NCBI GenBank assembly: GCA_012517155.1
Contig: JAAYVN010000103.1
Coordinates: 1-33,836, forward strand
Reading direction: 5' to 3'
DNA from: Ignavibacteriales bacterium
GTDB lineage: Bacteria > Bacteroidota > Ignavibacteria > Ignavibacteriales > Ignavibacteriaceae
DNA: 33,836 nucleotides
The notes under the pieces are model-generated. The model searched no databases, was not told the DNA's origin, and worked only from the letters and a program-made list of their open reading frames with translations. Both the position numbers and the translations under genes were made by a program. Numbering within the stretch: position 1 is the first letter of the stretch; every line of letters begins with the position of its first letter. Shown here in pieces: positions 16,820 to 24,897 of this stretch.

Positions 16820-18835
16820 ATGAAATATTTTTTGTTGATCACTGTTGTAGCTTCCTTGTTTATTATTAAAGTGCAGGGACAGTTTCTTCCTTACGAAAAG
16901 ATTCACAACAAAGGTTCGGAGTATTGTAACCACAAGAGGATCAATTCAACAAATTTGCCGCTTATTGAGGGAAATCAGGCAAATATAAGACATAGTTTTG
17001 ACGCGATTGATTATTCCCTTGAACTGGATCTGTACAGCAATTTCATTTCCCCCTATCCTAAATCCTTCCGGGGCACAAACACTGTAACATTAAGCGCTGA
17101 TACCACTATTGACATCATTACATTAAATGCGGTTAACTCCAGCCTTCAGATTGATTCTGTCATGTTAGCGGGAGTTTCATTCACTCATACCGGAAATATT
17201 CTGACGATAAATCTAGACAGACAGTATGCAGGCGGGGAAACTTTACAGGTGAAAATCTTTTATCAGCATAAAAACGTAAGCGACGGTGCTTTTTACGCAA
17301 GTGGTGGATTTGTTTTTACGGACTCTGAGCCCGAGGGAGCAAGGAAATGGTTCCCCTGCTGGGACAAACCGAGCGATAAAGCTACTTTTTCTTTGAAAGC
17401 AAAAACCCCGGCAACTGTTAAACTTGCTTCAAACGGACGCTTAGAGGATTCTGCTAAGATTGCTGATACTGTCTACTATCACTGGGTTAGCAGGGATCCG
17501 GTGGCAACTTATATTATGGTGATTACCGCTAAAGTCAATTATAATCTTGATATTGTTAATTACGTCCATCCGACAAATCCGGAATATAATTTCCCGGTTA
17601 GATTTTACTATAACAACGGAGAGAATGTTGGACCGATGAAAAACATTATTTCTCCCGTCACAGATTTCTTTATCTCGAAATTTGGACCCCATCCTTTTGA
17701 GAAGAATGGGTTTGCTACGCTAAACAGCCAGTTTTATTGGGGGGGAATGGAAAACCAGACTTTAACAAGTCTTTGCTCAAACTGCTGGAGTGAAATGTTG
17801 ATTGTCCATGAGTATGCCCACCAGTGGTTCGGTGATATGATTACCTGCGCAACATGGGCTGACATTTTCCTTAATGAGGGTTTTGCTACTTATCTTGAAT
17901 CGTTATGGCTTGAGCACAGCCAGGGTAATAGTGCATATATGGGGGACGTTCAGAGCAATGCAAATTCTTACTTAAGCGGAAACCCCGGTTGGGCAATTTC
18001 TAATCCGGACTGGGCAACAACCACTCCCTCAACAAACGAGTTATTTAACTATTCAATTACATATATGAAATCATCACTGATTTTGTATATGCTTAGATAC
18101 GTTATCGGTGATGAGGCATTTTTCACTGCGATGTACAATTATGCAAATGATCCCGACTTAAAATATAAGAGCGCCGTAATATCCGATTTTATTGAGCACG
18201 TAAATACTGCTGCCGGTGAGGATATGTATTGGTATTTTGACCAGTGGATCTTTAAACCTAACCATCCGGTTTATCAGAACCAGTTTTATAAAACTCTTCG
18301 GAACGGAAAATATGTGCTGGGATTTATAGCAAAACAAACACAGAGTAATCCGGTCTTTTTCAAAATGCCATTTGAATTGAAAGTGCTCTTTGTTAATGGT
18401 TCCGATACGACACTTACTTTGATGAATGACTCAAACAACCAGCTTTTTGAGCTGGAATTCGATAAGGAAATCAGTTCCTGTCAGTTTGACCCGTACCAAA
18501 GAATAATAGTAAAAAAAGCTACCTTGTCTTTCATTAACGATCCGACATCCATCAAAGATTTGAAGGTACCTGCGGAATTTTTACTTGAGCAGAATTACCC
18601 GAATCCGTTCAATCCTGAGACCGTAATTAATTTTAGTCTCCCATCGGAGTCCTTTGTGGAACTTGGGATTTACAATAATTTGGGACAGCTGGTGGTAATG
18701 ATCGAAAACAGCACGCTTCCAGCCGGAAAACATACAAAAGTGTTTAATGGAAGCAAACTATCGAGCGGTACATATTTCTGTAAACTTAATGCAGATGGTA
18801 AAATAATTATTAAAAAGATGAATTTAATAAAATAA
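16820..18835 (+). CDS. M1 family metallo-aminopeptidase with T9SS sorting domain
   Basis: A 671-residue secreted zinc aminopeptidase. A signal peptide covers about 1-20. The N-terminal beta domain starts near HSFDAIDYSLELDL (58-71). The exopeptidase motif GGMEN is at 308-312. Zinc ligands are H330 and H334 in HEYAHQWFGD with catalytic E331, and E353 in LNEGF; Y415 in ITYMK is the likely transition-state Tyr. The helical C-terminal domain of larger M1 enzymes is missing. A type A sorting domain (QNYPNPFNPE at 591-600, ending IIIKKMNLIK) should direct export through T9SS and surface attachment or release. The sugar transporter gene starts 10 bases after the stop, so they may share a transcript. 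It pairs functionally with the iminopeptidase at 15722. Confidence 0.93.
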   Translation: MKYFLLITVVASLFIIKVQGQFLPYEKIHNKGSEYCNHKRINSTNLPLIEGNQANIRHSFDAIDYSLELDLYSNFISPYPKSFRGTNTVTLSADTTIDIITLNAVNSSLQIDSVMLAGVSFTHTGNILTINLDRQYAGGETLQVKIFYQHKNVSDGAFYASGGFVFTDSEPEGARKWFPCWDKPSDKATFSLKAKTPATVKLASNGRLEDSAKIADTVYYHWVSRDPVATYIMVITAKVNYNLDIVNYVHPTNPEYNFPVRFYYNNGENVGPMKNIISPVTDFFISKFGPHPFEKNGFATLNSQFYWGGMENQTLTSLCSNCWSEMLIVHEYAHQWFGDMITCATWADIFLNEGFATYLESLWLEHSQGNSAYMGDVQSNANSYLSGNPGWAISNPDWATTTPSTNELFNYSITYMKSSLILYMLRYVIGDEAFFTAMYNYANDPDLKYKSAVISDFIEHVNTAAGEDMYWYFDQWIFKPNHPVYQNQFYKTLRNGKYVLGFIAKQTQSNPVFFKMPFELKVLFVNGSDTTLTLMNDSNNQLFELEFDKEISSCQFDPYQRIIVKKATLSFINDPTSIKDLKVPAEFLLEQNYPNPFNPETVINFSLPSESFVELGIYNNLGQLVVMIENSTLPAGKHTKVFNGSKLSSGTYFCKLNADGKIIIKKMNLIK

Positions 18836-18845
18836 GAATACTTCT

Positions 18846-20348
18846 ATGAAAAAGAAATTATCCTTCTGGCAAATTTGGAACATGAGTTTCGGATTTCTCG
18901 GTATACAGTTCGGTTTTGCACTTCAGAATGCGAATGTTAGCCGGATTTTTGAAACTCTGGGAGCAGATATTGATAAAATCCCTATTCTCTGGATTGCGGC
19001 TCCTGTAACCGGACTTATTATTCAGCCCATTATTGGACACATGAGCGACAAAACCTGGACCCGCCTGGGAAGACGACGACCTTACTTTCTTACCGGAGCC
19101 ATACTCAGTTCCCTCGCCTTGATGGTTATGCCCAATTCTCCCTATCTTTGGGTGGCAGCCGGAATGTTATGGATTATGGACGCTTCGATCAATATTTCCA
19201 TGGAACCTTTCAGGGCTTTTGTTGGTGACATGCTGCCTTCGGAACAACGGACTAACGGATTTGCCATGCAAAGTTTCTTTATCGGAACAGGTGCGGTTAT
19301 TGCATCCGGATTGCCATATATCATGACAAATTGGTTCGGGATTGCAAATACTGCCCCTGAAGGCACGATCCCTGATTCGGTTAAGTACTCCTTTTATATC
19401 GGAGCAGTAGTGTTCCTCCTTGCCGTAATCTGGACAGTGGCTTCATCCAAAGAGTATTCCCCCGAGGAATTGGAGAGGATGTCCGAAAAGTCGGACACAC
19501 TTAATGACGAAGACAGTAAACAGTACAATAAGGAAATCAAGTCTAAGAATTATTTCATAAACGGTAGCGTTTGGACTTTAACGGGGCTTGCGGTATCGGC
19601 ATATTTTTACTTCGGCTTAAATCTGACAGACTACGGAGTATATGTTCTATTTGTCGGATGTGCAATATTCGGACTGTTGCAGATTATTGCAGGTCTGCTT
19701 TTGCAAACCTCTCTGAATCAAAACGGATTTGTCGAAGTAATTACTGATTTATACAAAATGCCAAAGTCAATGAAGCAGTTGGCATTTGTTCAGTTTTTCT
19801 CATGGTTCGCACTTTTTGCTATGTGGATATACACAACCCCTGCGGTAACTCATCATATCTACGGCGCTACTGATCCCTCTACCGACCTCTATAATAAAGG
19901 TGCGGACTGGGTTGGCGTGCTGATGGCAGTATATAACGGATTCGCTGCAATAATGGCTTTTGTGATAATGTGGATTGCAAAACTCACAAGCCGCAAAACA
20001 GTCCATTTAATTAGTCTGATGATTGGCGGATTAAGCCTGCTTTCTTTTTTCTACATTAAGAATCCCAATCTGCTCCTTGTTTCAGAACTTGGAATCGGAC
20101 TGGCTTGGGCTTCAATATTAGCAATGCCCTACGCTATTCTCGCAGGATCGTTGCCAGCAAAAAAGATGGGCGTTTATATGGGAATCTTCAACTTCTTCAT
20201 TGTCATTCCGCAAATTACTGCCGCTGCAATTCTTGGCTTTATTGTGAAAAATATGTTTGCTAACAATGCAATTTATGCTTTGATTGTGGGAGGTGTTTCC
20301 ATGATGCTTGCCGGAATTTTAGTACTCTTTGTGGAGGATAAGAATTAG
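18846..20348 (+). CDS. MFS sugar transporter (SLC45 / GPH-like)
   Basis: A 500-residue inner-membrane transporter with about 12 hydrophobic segments. The motif-A loop reads GHMSDKTWTRLGRRRPYF (about 64-81), the RxGRRRP form seen in SLC45, sucrose and maltose transporters; NISMEPFRAFVGD near 117-129 is another hallmark of this group. A cytoplasmic loop of charged residues (about 208-237) separates the two halves. Likely function is proton-coupled uptake of a disaccharide or malto-oligosaccharide, which would fit the exported debranching enzyme at 2655. The substrate is inferred, not shown. It begins 10 bases after the M1 gene and its 3' end overlaps the dus gene. Confidence 0.86.
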   Translation: MKKKLSFWQIWNMSFGFLGIQFGFALQNANVSRIFETLGADIDKIPILWIAAPVTGLIIQPIIGHMSDKTWTRLGRRRPYFLTGAILSSLALMVMPNSPYLWVAAGMLWIMDASINISMEPFRAFVGDMLPSEQRTNGFAMQSFFIGTGAVIASGLPYIMTNWFGIANTAPEGTIPDSVKYSFYIGAVVFLLAVIWTVASSKEYSPEELERMSEKSDTLNDEDSKQYNKEIKSKNYFINGSVWTLTGLAVSAYFYFGLNLTDYGVYVLFVGCAIFGLLQIIAGLLLQTSLNQNGFVEVITDLYKMPKSMKQLAFVQFFSWFALFAMWIYTTPAVTHHIYGATDPSTDLYNKGADWVGVLMAVYNGFAAIMAFVIMWIAKLTSRKTVHLISLMIGGLSLLSFFYIKNPNLLLVSELGIGLAWASILAMPYAILAGSLPAKKMGVYMGIFNFFIVIPQITAAAILGFIVKNMFANNAIYALIVGGVSMMLAGILVLFVEDKN

Positions 20349-21321
20349 CATCACGGCAAATAAAAATAACTTAAAGAAACTGCTGCTTGCTCCAATGGAG
20401 GATATTACCGATCTCTCCTTTAGATTGACGTGTAAAAGACTCGGAGCTGATTTCGTATTTACAGAATTTGTCAATGCCGAAGGTCTCGTGCGCAACAATA
20501 TTAAAACGCATAGGAAAATGGCAATTCATCCGGACGAACGGCCAATTGGCATACAGATATACGGAAACAATATCGAGTCCATGGTCGGTGCGGCAAAACA
20601 TGCGGCTGAATTGAAACCGGACGTAATCGATATCAACGCCGGATGCTGGGTGAAAAATGTGGTTGGCTGTGGTGCCGGTGCAGGTCTCTTAAAGGACCCG
20701 GATTACCTCGAAAAACTTGTTCTGGAAGTGGTTAAAGTTACCTCTATTCCCGTCACTGTGAAAACAAGAATCGGTTGGGACAATGACTCAATCCTCATCC
20801 TGGAAATTGCGGAGAGACTTGAGACTGTTGGGATTGCAGCTTTGACGGTCCACTGCAGGACTCGCAGTCAGGCTCACAGAGGTGAACCCGACTGGTCATG
20901 GATTAATAAAATAAAGGATGTGGTTTCTATTCCTGTATTTCTGAATGGAGGTGTATTCACTCCCGACGATGTGAAAAGAGCTTTTCAGGAAACGAATGCC
21001 GACGGAGTAATGATAGCCAGAGGAGCAATTGATAATCCATGGATTTTCAGACAAGCCAGGGAACTGCTGACCACTGGAACTATCGAAACAGAAATTGATC
21101 CTTTCCTGAGGATAAATACCTGTCTGGAACATCTGCGCCTTGCTATTGAAATAAAAGAAGAAAAGAGAGGCGTAATTGAACACAGGAAGTTCTATACAGG
21201 CTACTTAAAGGGGCTTTATAATGCGTCGCAAATTAGAAATAATTTAATGAAGATAACTCAATATAGCGAAGTTGAGAATCTTTTACTCGACTATCTTGAA
21301 CAGTTGACAGTGAGAAAATGA
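20329..21321 (+). CDS. tRNA-dihydrouridine synthase
   Basis: Flavin enzyme that reduces uridine to dihydrouridine in tRNA. LAPMEDITDLSFR (20-32) begins the TIM barrel. GIQIYG and DINAGC follow, with catalytic C106. KTRIGW near 144-149, HCRTRSQAHRGEPDW near 175-189 and NGGVFTPDD/DGVMIARGAIDNPW complete the FMN site. The residue after the Cys is Trp (GCW) rather than the common Pro. The open frame starts at TTG 20329 inside the transporter gene. However, a perfect GGAGG at 20333-20337 is 6 bases before an in-frame ATT at 20344, so translation may start there or at another codon. The stop overlaps the next ATG (ATGA). Which Dus subfamily it belongs to cannot be settled by eye. Confidence 0.92.
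   Translation: MWRIRISITANKNNLKKLLLAPMEDITDLSFRLTCKRLGADFVFTEFVNAEGLVRNNIKTHRKMAIHPDERPIGIQIYGNNIESMVGAAKHAAELKPDVIDINAGCWVKNVVGCGAGAGLLKDPDYLEKLVLEVVKVTSIPVTVKTRIGWDNDSILILEIAERLETVGIAALTVHCRTRSQAHRGEPDWSWINKIKDVVSIPVFLNGGVFTPDDVKRAFQETNADGVMIARGAIDNPWIFRQARELLTTGTIETEIDPFLRINTCLEHLRLAIEIKEEKRGVIEHRKFYTGYLKGLYNASQIRNNLMKITQYSEVENLLLDYLEQLTVRK
20333..20337 (+). promoter_or_regulatory. Strong ribosome site that questions the dus start
   Basis: GGAGG lies inside the annotated dus frame, after the TTG at 20329 and 6 bases before an in-frame ATT at 20344-20346. That ATT overlaps the transporter's TAG stop by one base. The best-placed initiation codon is therefore a non-canonical ATT, giving a protein five residues shorter. 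Confidence 0.45.
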
Positions 21322-21911
21322 ACAGATTAATATACATTACAGCAAGAAGTATCTCAACTATCCTGATTCCGCCGACACTTTTTTTGTTTACTTTCGTGTT
21401 TATTGCTTTCTACTTTGAGTCTTTCGAAAACATTATCCCGGTAATCGGTACCACACTGATCTTTGGTGTTATTATACCGATAGCTTTATTCTCATACTGG
21501 GTGAAAACCGGAAGGGTTATTAATCAGGATGCAACCAATAAAGACGAAAGAACTACTCCTTATTTGTACGGAATTATTCTCTACTCTTTGGGATTTCTGC
21601 TACTCTTCCTTTTTCAGACCGGTTATTTGACTATGGTAGTATGGTTAACTTATCTTTTGAATACAGCCGTTATACTCCTCATAAATAAATATTGGAAAAT
21701 ATCCGCTCATGCAATGGGAGTTGCGGGTCCGCTCGGCTTGTTTTATTTTATTTTTGGCGTAAACGCCTGGCCCTTGTTTATTTTGCTTGTATTGGTATCC
21801 TGGTCCAGAATTTATTTAAAATGTCATACGCCACTGCAAGTTGCCCTGGGAAGCTTGTATGGATTCTTTTCAGTCTATTTATTATTAACTTTTTTTATGA
21901 ATTATGTTTAA
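21318..21911 (+). CDS. PAP2-like phosphatase family membrane protein
   Basis: A 197-residue protein with about six hydrophobic helices. The three PAP2 signature pieces are recognisable: KDERTTPY (around 76-83, for KxxxxxxRP), SAHAMG (around 129-134, for PSGH) and SWSRIYLKCHTPLQVALG (around 160-177, for SRxxxxxH). Such enzymes dephosphorylate lipids such as undecaprenyl pyrophosphate or phosphatidic acid at the membrane. The first two signatures are degenerate (no RP, no PSG), so catalytic competence is uncertain. The gene overlaps the dus stop by four bases and its own stop overlaps the PolX-like start by eight, showing tight coupling. Confidence 0.75.
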   Translation: MNRLIYITARSISTILIPPTLFLFTFVFIAFYFESFENIIPVIGTTLIFGVIIPIALFSYWVKTGRVINQDATNKDERTTPYLYGIILYSLGFLLLFLFQTGYLTMVVWLTYLLNTAVILLINKYWKISAHAMGVAGPLGLFYFIFGVNAWPLFILLVLVSWSRIYLKCHTPLQVALGSLYGFFSVYLLLTFFMNYV

Positions 21912-23568
21912 TAAAAATGATTTAATTTCCCTGCTTGAGGAAATAACCACTTTGCTCGAATTCAGAGGCGAAAATACCTTTAAGATTTCCGCCTTCAGAA
22001 ATGCCGCGTTTATAATTCAGAACTACAAGGAAGACTTTGAAGTCTTAATAAAGAAAAATAAACTCGATAGCCTTAAGGGAATCGGTAAAGGTTTGCAGTC
22101 TGTGATAATGGAGTTCTATGATAACGGCGGCTCTTCTATGCTTGAGGAACTGAAGAAAGATATTCCGGAATCGTTATTTGAACTTTTCTCACTCCGGGGA
22201 TTGGGACCCAAAAAGATTTATCTCCTCCATAATCAGTACAATATTTCCGATATAAGCGCATTGGAGGATGCCTGCAAAAGAAATATCCTCGCCTCAATAA
22301 AGGGATTCGGGGAAAAAACTCAGCAGAAAATTCTTGATAGCATTGATAAATACAAGGAATCAAAGAAAAAAGTACTCCTTAATTATGCTGAGAAAACCGT
22401 TAAGTTAATCTCAGAAAAACTGTCTGAAGTTGAAACAATAGAAAAATTTATTTGTGCCGGTGAATACCGGAGAGGACGCGAAGTCATTTCTTCCCTTGAT
22501 TTTGTCATCCTTGTAAAAACTGATTTCAAACCGGCAGAATTAGCGGAATTTATTAACATTGAGGAGTCAGGAAAGGGTAAACTCGTTTCTATGGACTATC
22601 CGATTCCGGTAACCTTTCACATAGTGAATAATGAGTCTGATTTCTTGGCAACAACAATACTCCGGACTGGTTCCGAGGATTTTTTCAGCAAGCTTTTCCA
22701 TAAAACCGGGTTTGACTGGAGTAAAATAAAATCAGAAGAGGATTTGTTTAAACAAAATAAAACCGGGTATATTCCGCCGGAACAGTGGGAAACTGAATAT
22801 TATTATGTGGGGAGCGTTAAGATACTCCCATCTGATCTGGATGAAAAAAAACCAAAAGGAATGTTGCACTTTCATACTGAATTTTCTGACGGAATTGCTA
22901 CGCTTGAAGAGATGGTCGCTAAAGCAACAGAATATGGATTTGAGTATTTCGCGGTCTGTGATCATAGTAAATCTGCTTTTTATGCTAACGGACTCACCGA
23001 GGAAAGAGTGTTACTGCAGAAAGCGGAGATTGAAAGATTGCGCAGGGAAAAGGATTATAAGATCCTCCATGGTGTGGAATCCGATATTCTCCCGGATGGA
23101 AATCTTGATTATCCTGACGATTTTTTGCCCACTTTTGATTTTATAGTTGCATCGGTCCATTCCTCATTCAGCCAGCCGGAAGAGGAAATGACAAAGAGAA
23201 TAATCAGGGCTATCGAGAATCCTTTCACCGACGTGGTGGGACACTTAACCGGAAGATTACTGCTTTACAGAAATGGGTACAATGTGGATACGAAAAAAAT
23301 TCTTGATGCTTGCGCAGCCAATCAGGTAGCAATTGAGATTAATTCATCCCCTCACAGACTGGACCTCGACTGGCGTTGGTACTACTATGCCACGGAAAAA
23401 AATCTACTCTTTGCAATTAATCAGGACGCTCATTCTACTGATGAGATCAGAAATATCGGGTTCGGAATAAGAATGGCAAAAAAAGGCGGAATACAATCAG
23501 ACCGGGTTATTAATTATTTTTCCTATACTGAATTCAAAAAGTTTTTAAACAGAAAAAGAAATAAGTGA
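21904..23568 (+). CDS. polX: PolX-like protein with degenerate polymerase site and C-terminal PHP domain
   Basis: A 554-residue homologue of bacterial family X DNA polymerase. Helix-hairpin-helix elements are visible (LKGIGKGLQ at 57-65, LRGLGPKK at 97-104, IKGFGEKTQQ at 132-141). In the palm, the usual GDIDIL carries S197 and D199 (ISSLDF), so the first catalytic Asp is gone. The third carboxylate, normally VDLR, is T237 (PVTFHIV). DNA synthesis is therefore unlikely. The PHP nuclease domain looks intact: LHFHTEFSDG at 321-330, CDHSKSAFYANGL at 352-364, GVESDILPDG at 390-399, SVHSSF near 417-422, GHLTGRLL near 446-453, EINSSPHRLDL and a late QDAHS. It is probably a 3'-5' exonuclease or endonuclease in DNA repair. 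Non-canonical PolX proteins with this kind of loss have been described. Confidence 0.88.
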   Translation: MFNKNDLISLLEEITTLLEFRGENTFKISAFRNAAFIIQNYKEDFEVLIKKNKLDSLKGIGKGLQSVIMEFYDNGGSSMLEELKKDIPESLFELFSLRGLGPKKIYLLHNQYNISDISALEDACKRNILASIKGFGEKTQQKILDSIDKYKESKKKVLLNYAEKTVKLISEKLSEVETIEKFICAGEYRRGREVISSLDFVILVKTDFKPAELAEFINIEESGKGKLVSMDYPIPVTFHIVNNESDFLATTILRTGSEDFFSKLFHKTGFDWSKIKSEEDLFKQNKTGYIPPEQWETEYYYVGSVKILPSDLDEKKPKGMLHFHTEFSDGIATLEEMVAKATEYGFEYFAVCDHSKSAFYANGLTEERVLLQKAEIERLRREKDYKILHGVESDILPDGNLDYPDDFLPTFDFIVASVHSSFSQPEEEMTKRIIRAIENPFTDVVGHLTGRLLLYRNGYNVDTKKILDACAANQVAIEINSSPHRLDLDWRWYYYATEKNLLFAINQDAHSTDEIRNIGFGIRMAKKGGIQSDRVINYFSYTEFKKFLNRKRNK

Positions 23569-23576
23569 GGTAAGAA

Positions 23577-24104
23577 ATGAATCAGGATTTGAAAGGAACT
23601 ATAAGGAGCATTAAAGATTTCCCAAAACCCGGAATTATGTTCAGGGACATAACCACACTTCTGAAAGATCCAAAAGCTCTTGAAGCCGCGGCTAAAACAT
23701 TGTATGTAGCCGCTAAAAATAAGGGTATAACCAAAGTTGCTGGCATAGAATCGCGGGGATTTATTTTAGGTGGACTGATTTCAAATATGCTGGGAGTTGG
23801 ATTCGTGCCTATCAGAAAACCCGGAAAACTTCCCGCAGAAACAATTTCAGAAACCTACTCCCTGGAATATGGAACCGATTCTATTCAAATCCACAAAGAC
23901 GCTCTTGATTCCGGCGATAAAGTCCTCCTGCATGATGATTTATTGGCAACCGGCGGTACTGCAAAGGCTGCTTGTAATCTTATTGAAAAACTTGGAGCAG
24001 AAGTGTCTCAGGTATCCTTTATAATTGAACTTTCTTTTCTTAACGGACGGGAAAAATTAAAGGGATATGATATAATAAGTCTTGTGGATTACGACTCAGA
24101 ATAA
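23577..24104 (+). CDS. apt: Adenine phosphoribosyltransferase
   Basis: Purine salvage enzyme making AMP from adenine and PRPP. The 175-residue protein has the standard motifs: IKDFPKPGIMFRDIT at 12-26, GIESRGFILG at 56-65, RKPGKLP at 80-86 and the PRPP loop VLLHDDLLATGGTA at 116-129. GAGGT shortly before the ATG is the best ribosome site on this strand. It is the last gene of the plus-strand run and converges on rsmI with only three bases between the stop codons. Confidence 0.97.
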   Translation: MNQDLKGTIRSIKDFPKPGIMFRDITTLLKDPKALEAAAKTLYVAAKNKGITKVAGIESRGFILGGLISNMLGVGFVPIRKPGKLPAETISETYSLEYGTDSIQIHKDALDSGDKVLLHDDLLATGGTAKAACNLIEKLGAEVSQVSFIIELSFLNGREKLKGYDIISLVDYDSE

Positions 24105-24107
24105 TGT

Positions 24108-24791
24108 CTAAATGCCCGGCTGGACTCTCCAGTTCATCGGTGCAATAACAACTACAAATTCCCCCTTCAGCGTTATGCGCGGTAGCATCTCCTGAAGTTC
24201 GTGCGGATATCCCCGTAACGTCTCCTCAAACATCTTTGTAAGTTCCCGGCAGATAACCACATATCTGTCGGGCATATATTCTGCCAGCTCATTTATCAGT
24301 TTCTCGATGCGGTAAGTTGATTCGTAAATTACTATGGTCCGTTTTTCACCGGAGAGATCCTTGAAAAAAGTTTGCCTTCCCTTTTTCAGTGGTGGGAAAC
24401 CTTCAAACAGAAAAGAATCCGTCGGAAGTCCGGCAACTGATAATGCCGCAGTAAATGCAGACACGCCCGGAACCGGAATTACTTTTATTCCCTTGCTGAT
24501 GGCTGCTGAGATAAGCCTTACTCCCGGATCTGAGATGGTCGGTGTTCCCGCATCGGACACCAGCCCACATTTCTGACCACTTTCAATTCGTCGTAATATA
24601 CCGGAAATCTTTTTCTCTTCAGTAGCTGCATTCAGGGAAATAAGTTCCTTTTTTATTTCGTAATGTGACAGTAGGCGGGATGTGACTCTTGTATCTTCGC
24701 ACACCAGGAAATCAACTTCACGCACCGTATCAAGTGCCCGGAGGGTAATGTCCCTTAGATTTCCAATTGGTGTACTGATTACAAAAAGCAT
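24108..24791 (-). CDS. rsmI: 16S rRNA (cytidine-1402-2'-O)-methyltransferase
   Basis: SAM-dependent enzyme methylating C1402 of 16S rRNA in the decoding centre. The tetrapyrrole-methylase fold is clear: STPIGNLRDIT at 6-16, CEDTRVTSRLL at 31-41, LVSDAGTPTISDPG at 77-90, PVPGVSAFTAALSVAGLP at 106-123 and CRELTKMFEE near 181-190. The 227 residues cover the methyltransferase domain but not the extra C-terminal domain of E. coli RsmI. The segment that reads HxHNE in most members is NAATE here (54-58). The ATG lies just beyond the T-run of the upstream terminator and has no Shine-Dalgarno site, so the transcript may be nearly leaderless. Confidence 0.92.
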   Translation of the reverse strand: MLFVISTPIGNLRDITLRALDTVREVDFLVCEDTRVTSRLLSHYEIKKELISLNAATEEKKISGILRRIESGQKCGLVSDAGTPTISDPGVRLISAAISKGIKVIPVPGVSAFTAALSVAGLPTDSFLFEGFPPLKKGRQTFFKDLSGEKRTIVIYESTYRIEKLINELAEYMPDRYVVICRELTKMFEETLRGYPHELQEMLPRITLKGEFVVVIAPMNWRVQPGI

Positions 24792-24796
24792 AATTT

Positions 24797-24833
24797 AAAA
24801 AGATTTAGGCTTCAATTAAGAAGCCTAAAATCT
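24797..24833 (-). terminator. Rho-independent terminator of the lysine catabolic operon
   Basis: On the minus strand a 13-bp stem with one bulged base (AGATTTTAGGCTTC pairing with GAAGCCTAAATCT, arms 24820-24833 and 24801-24813) encloses a six-base loop and is followed by TTTTT at 24801-24797. It sits 64 bases after the stop of the saccharopine dehydrogenase gene and 5 bases before the rsmI ATG. Confidence 0.88.
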
Positions 24834-24897
24834 GCAAGTAGTTAAATAATTTGTTTATTGATACACAAAAATAACGAACCAATCCGAAAAATAAAAA

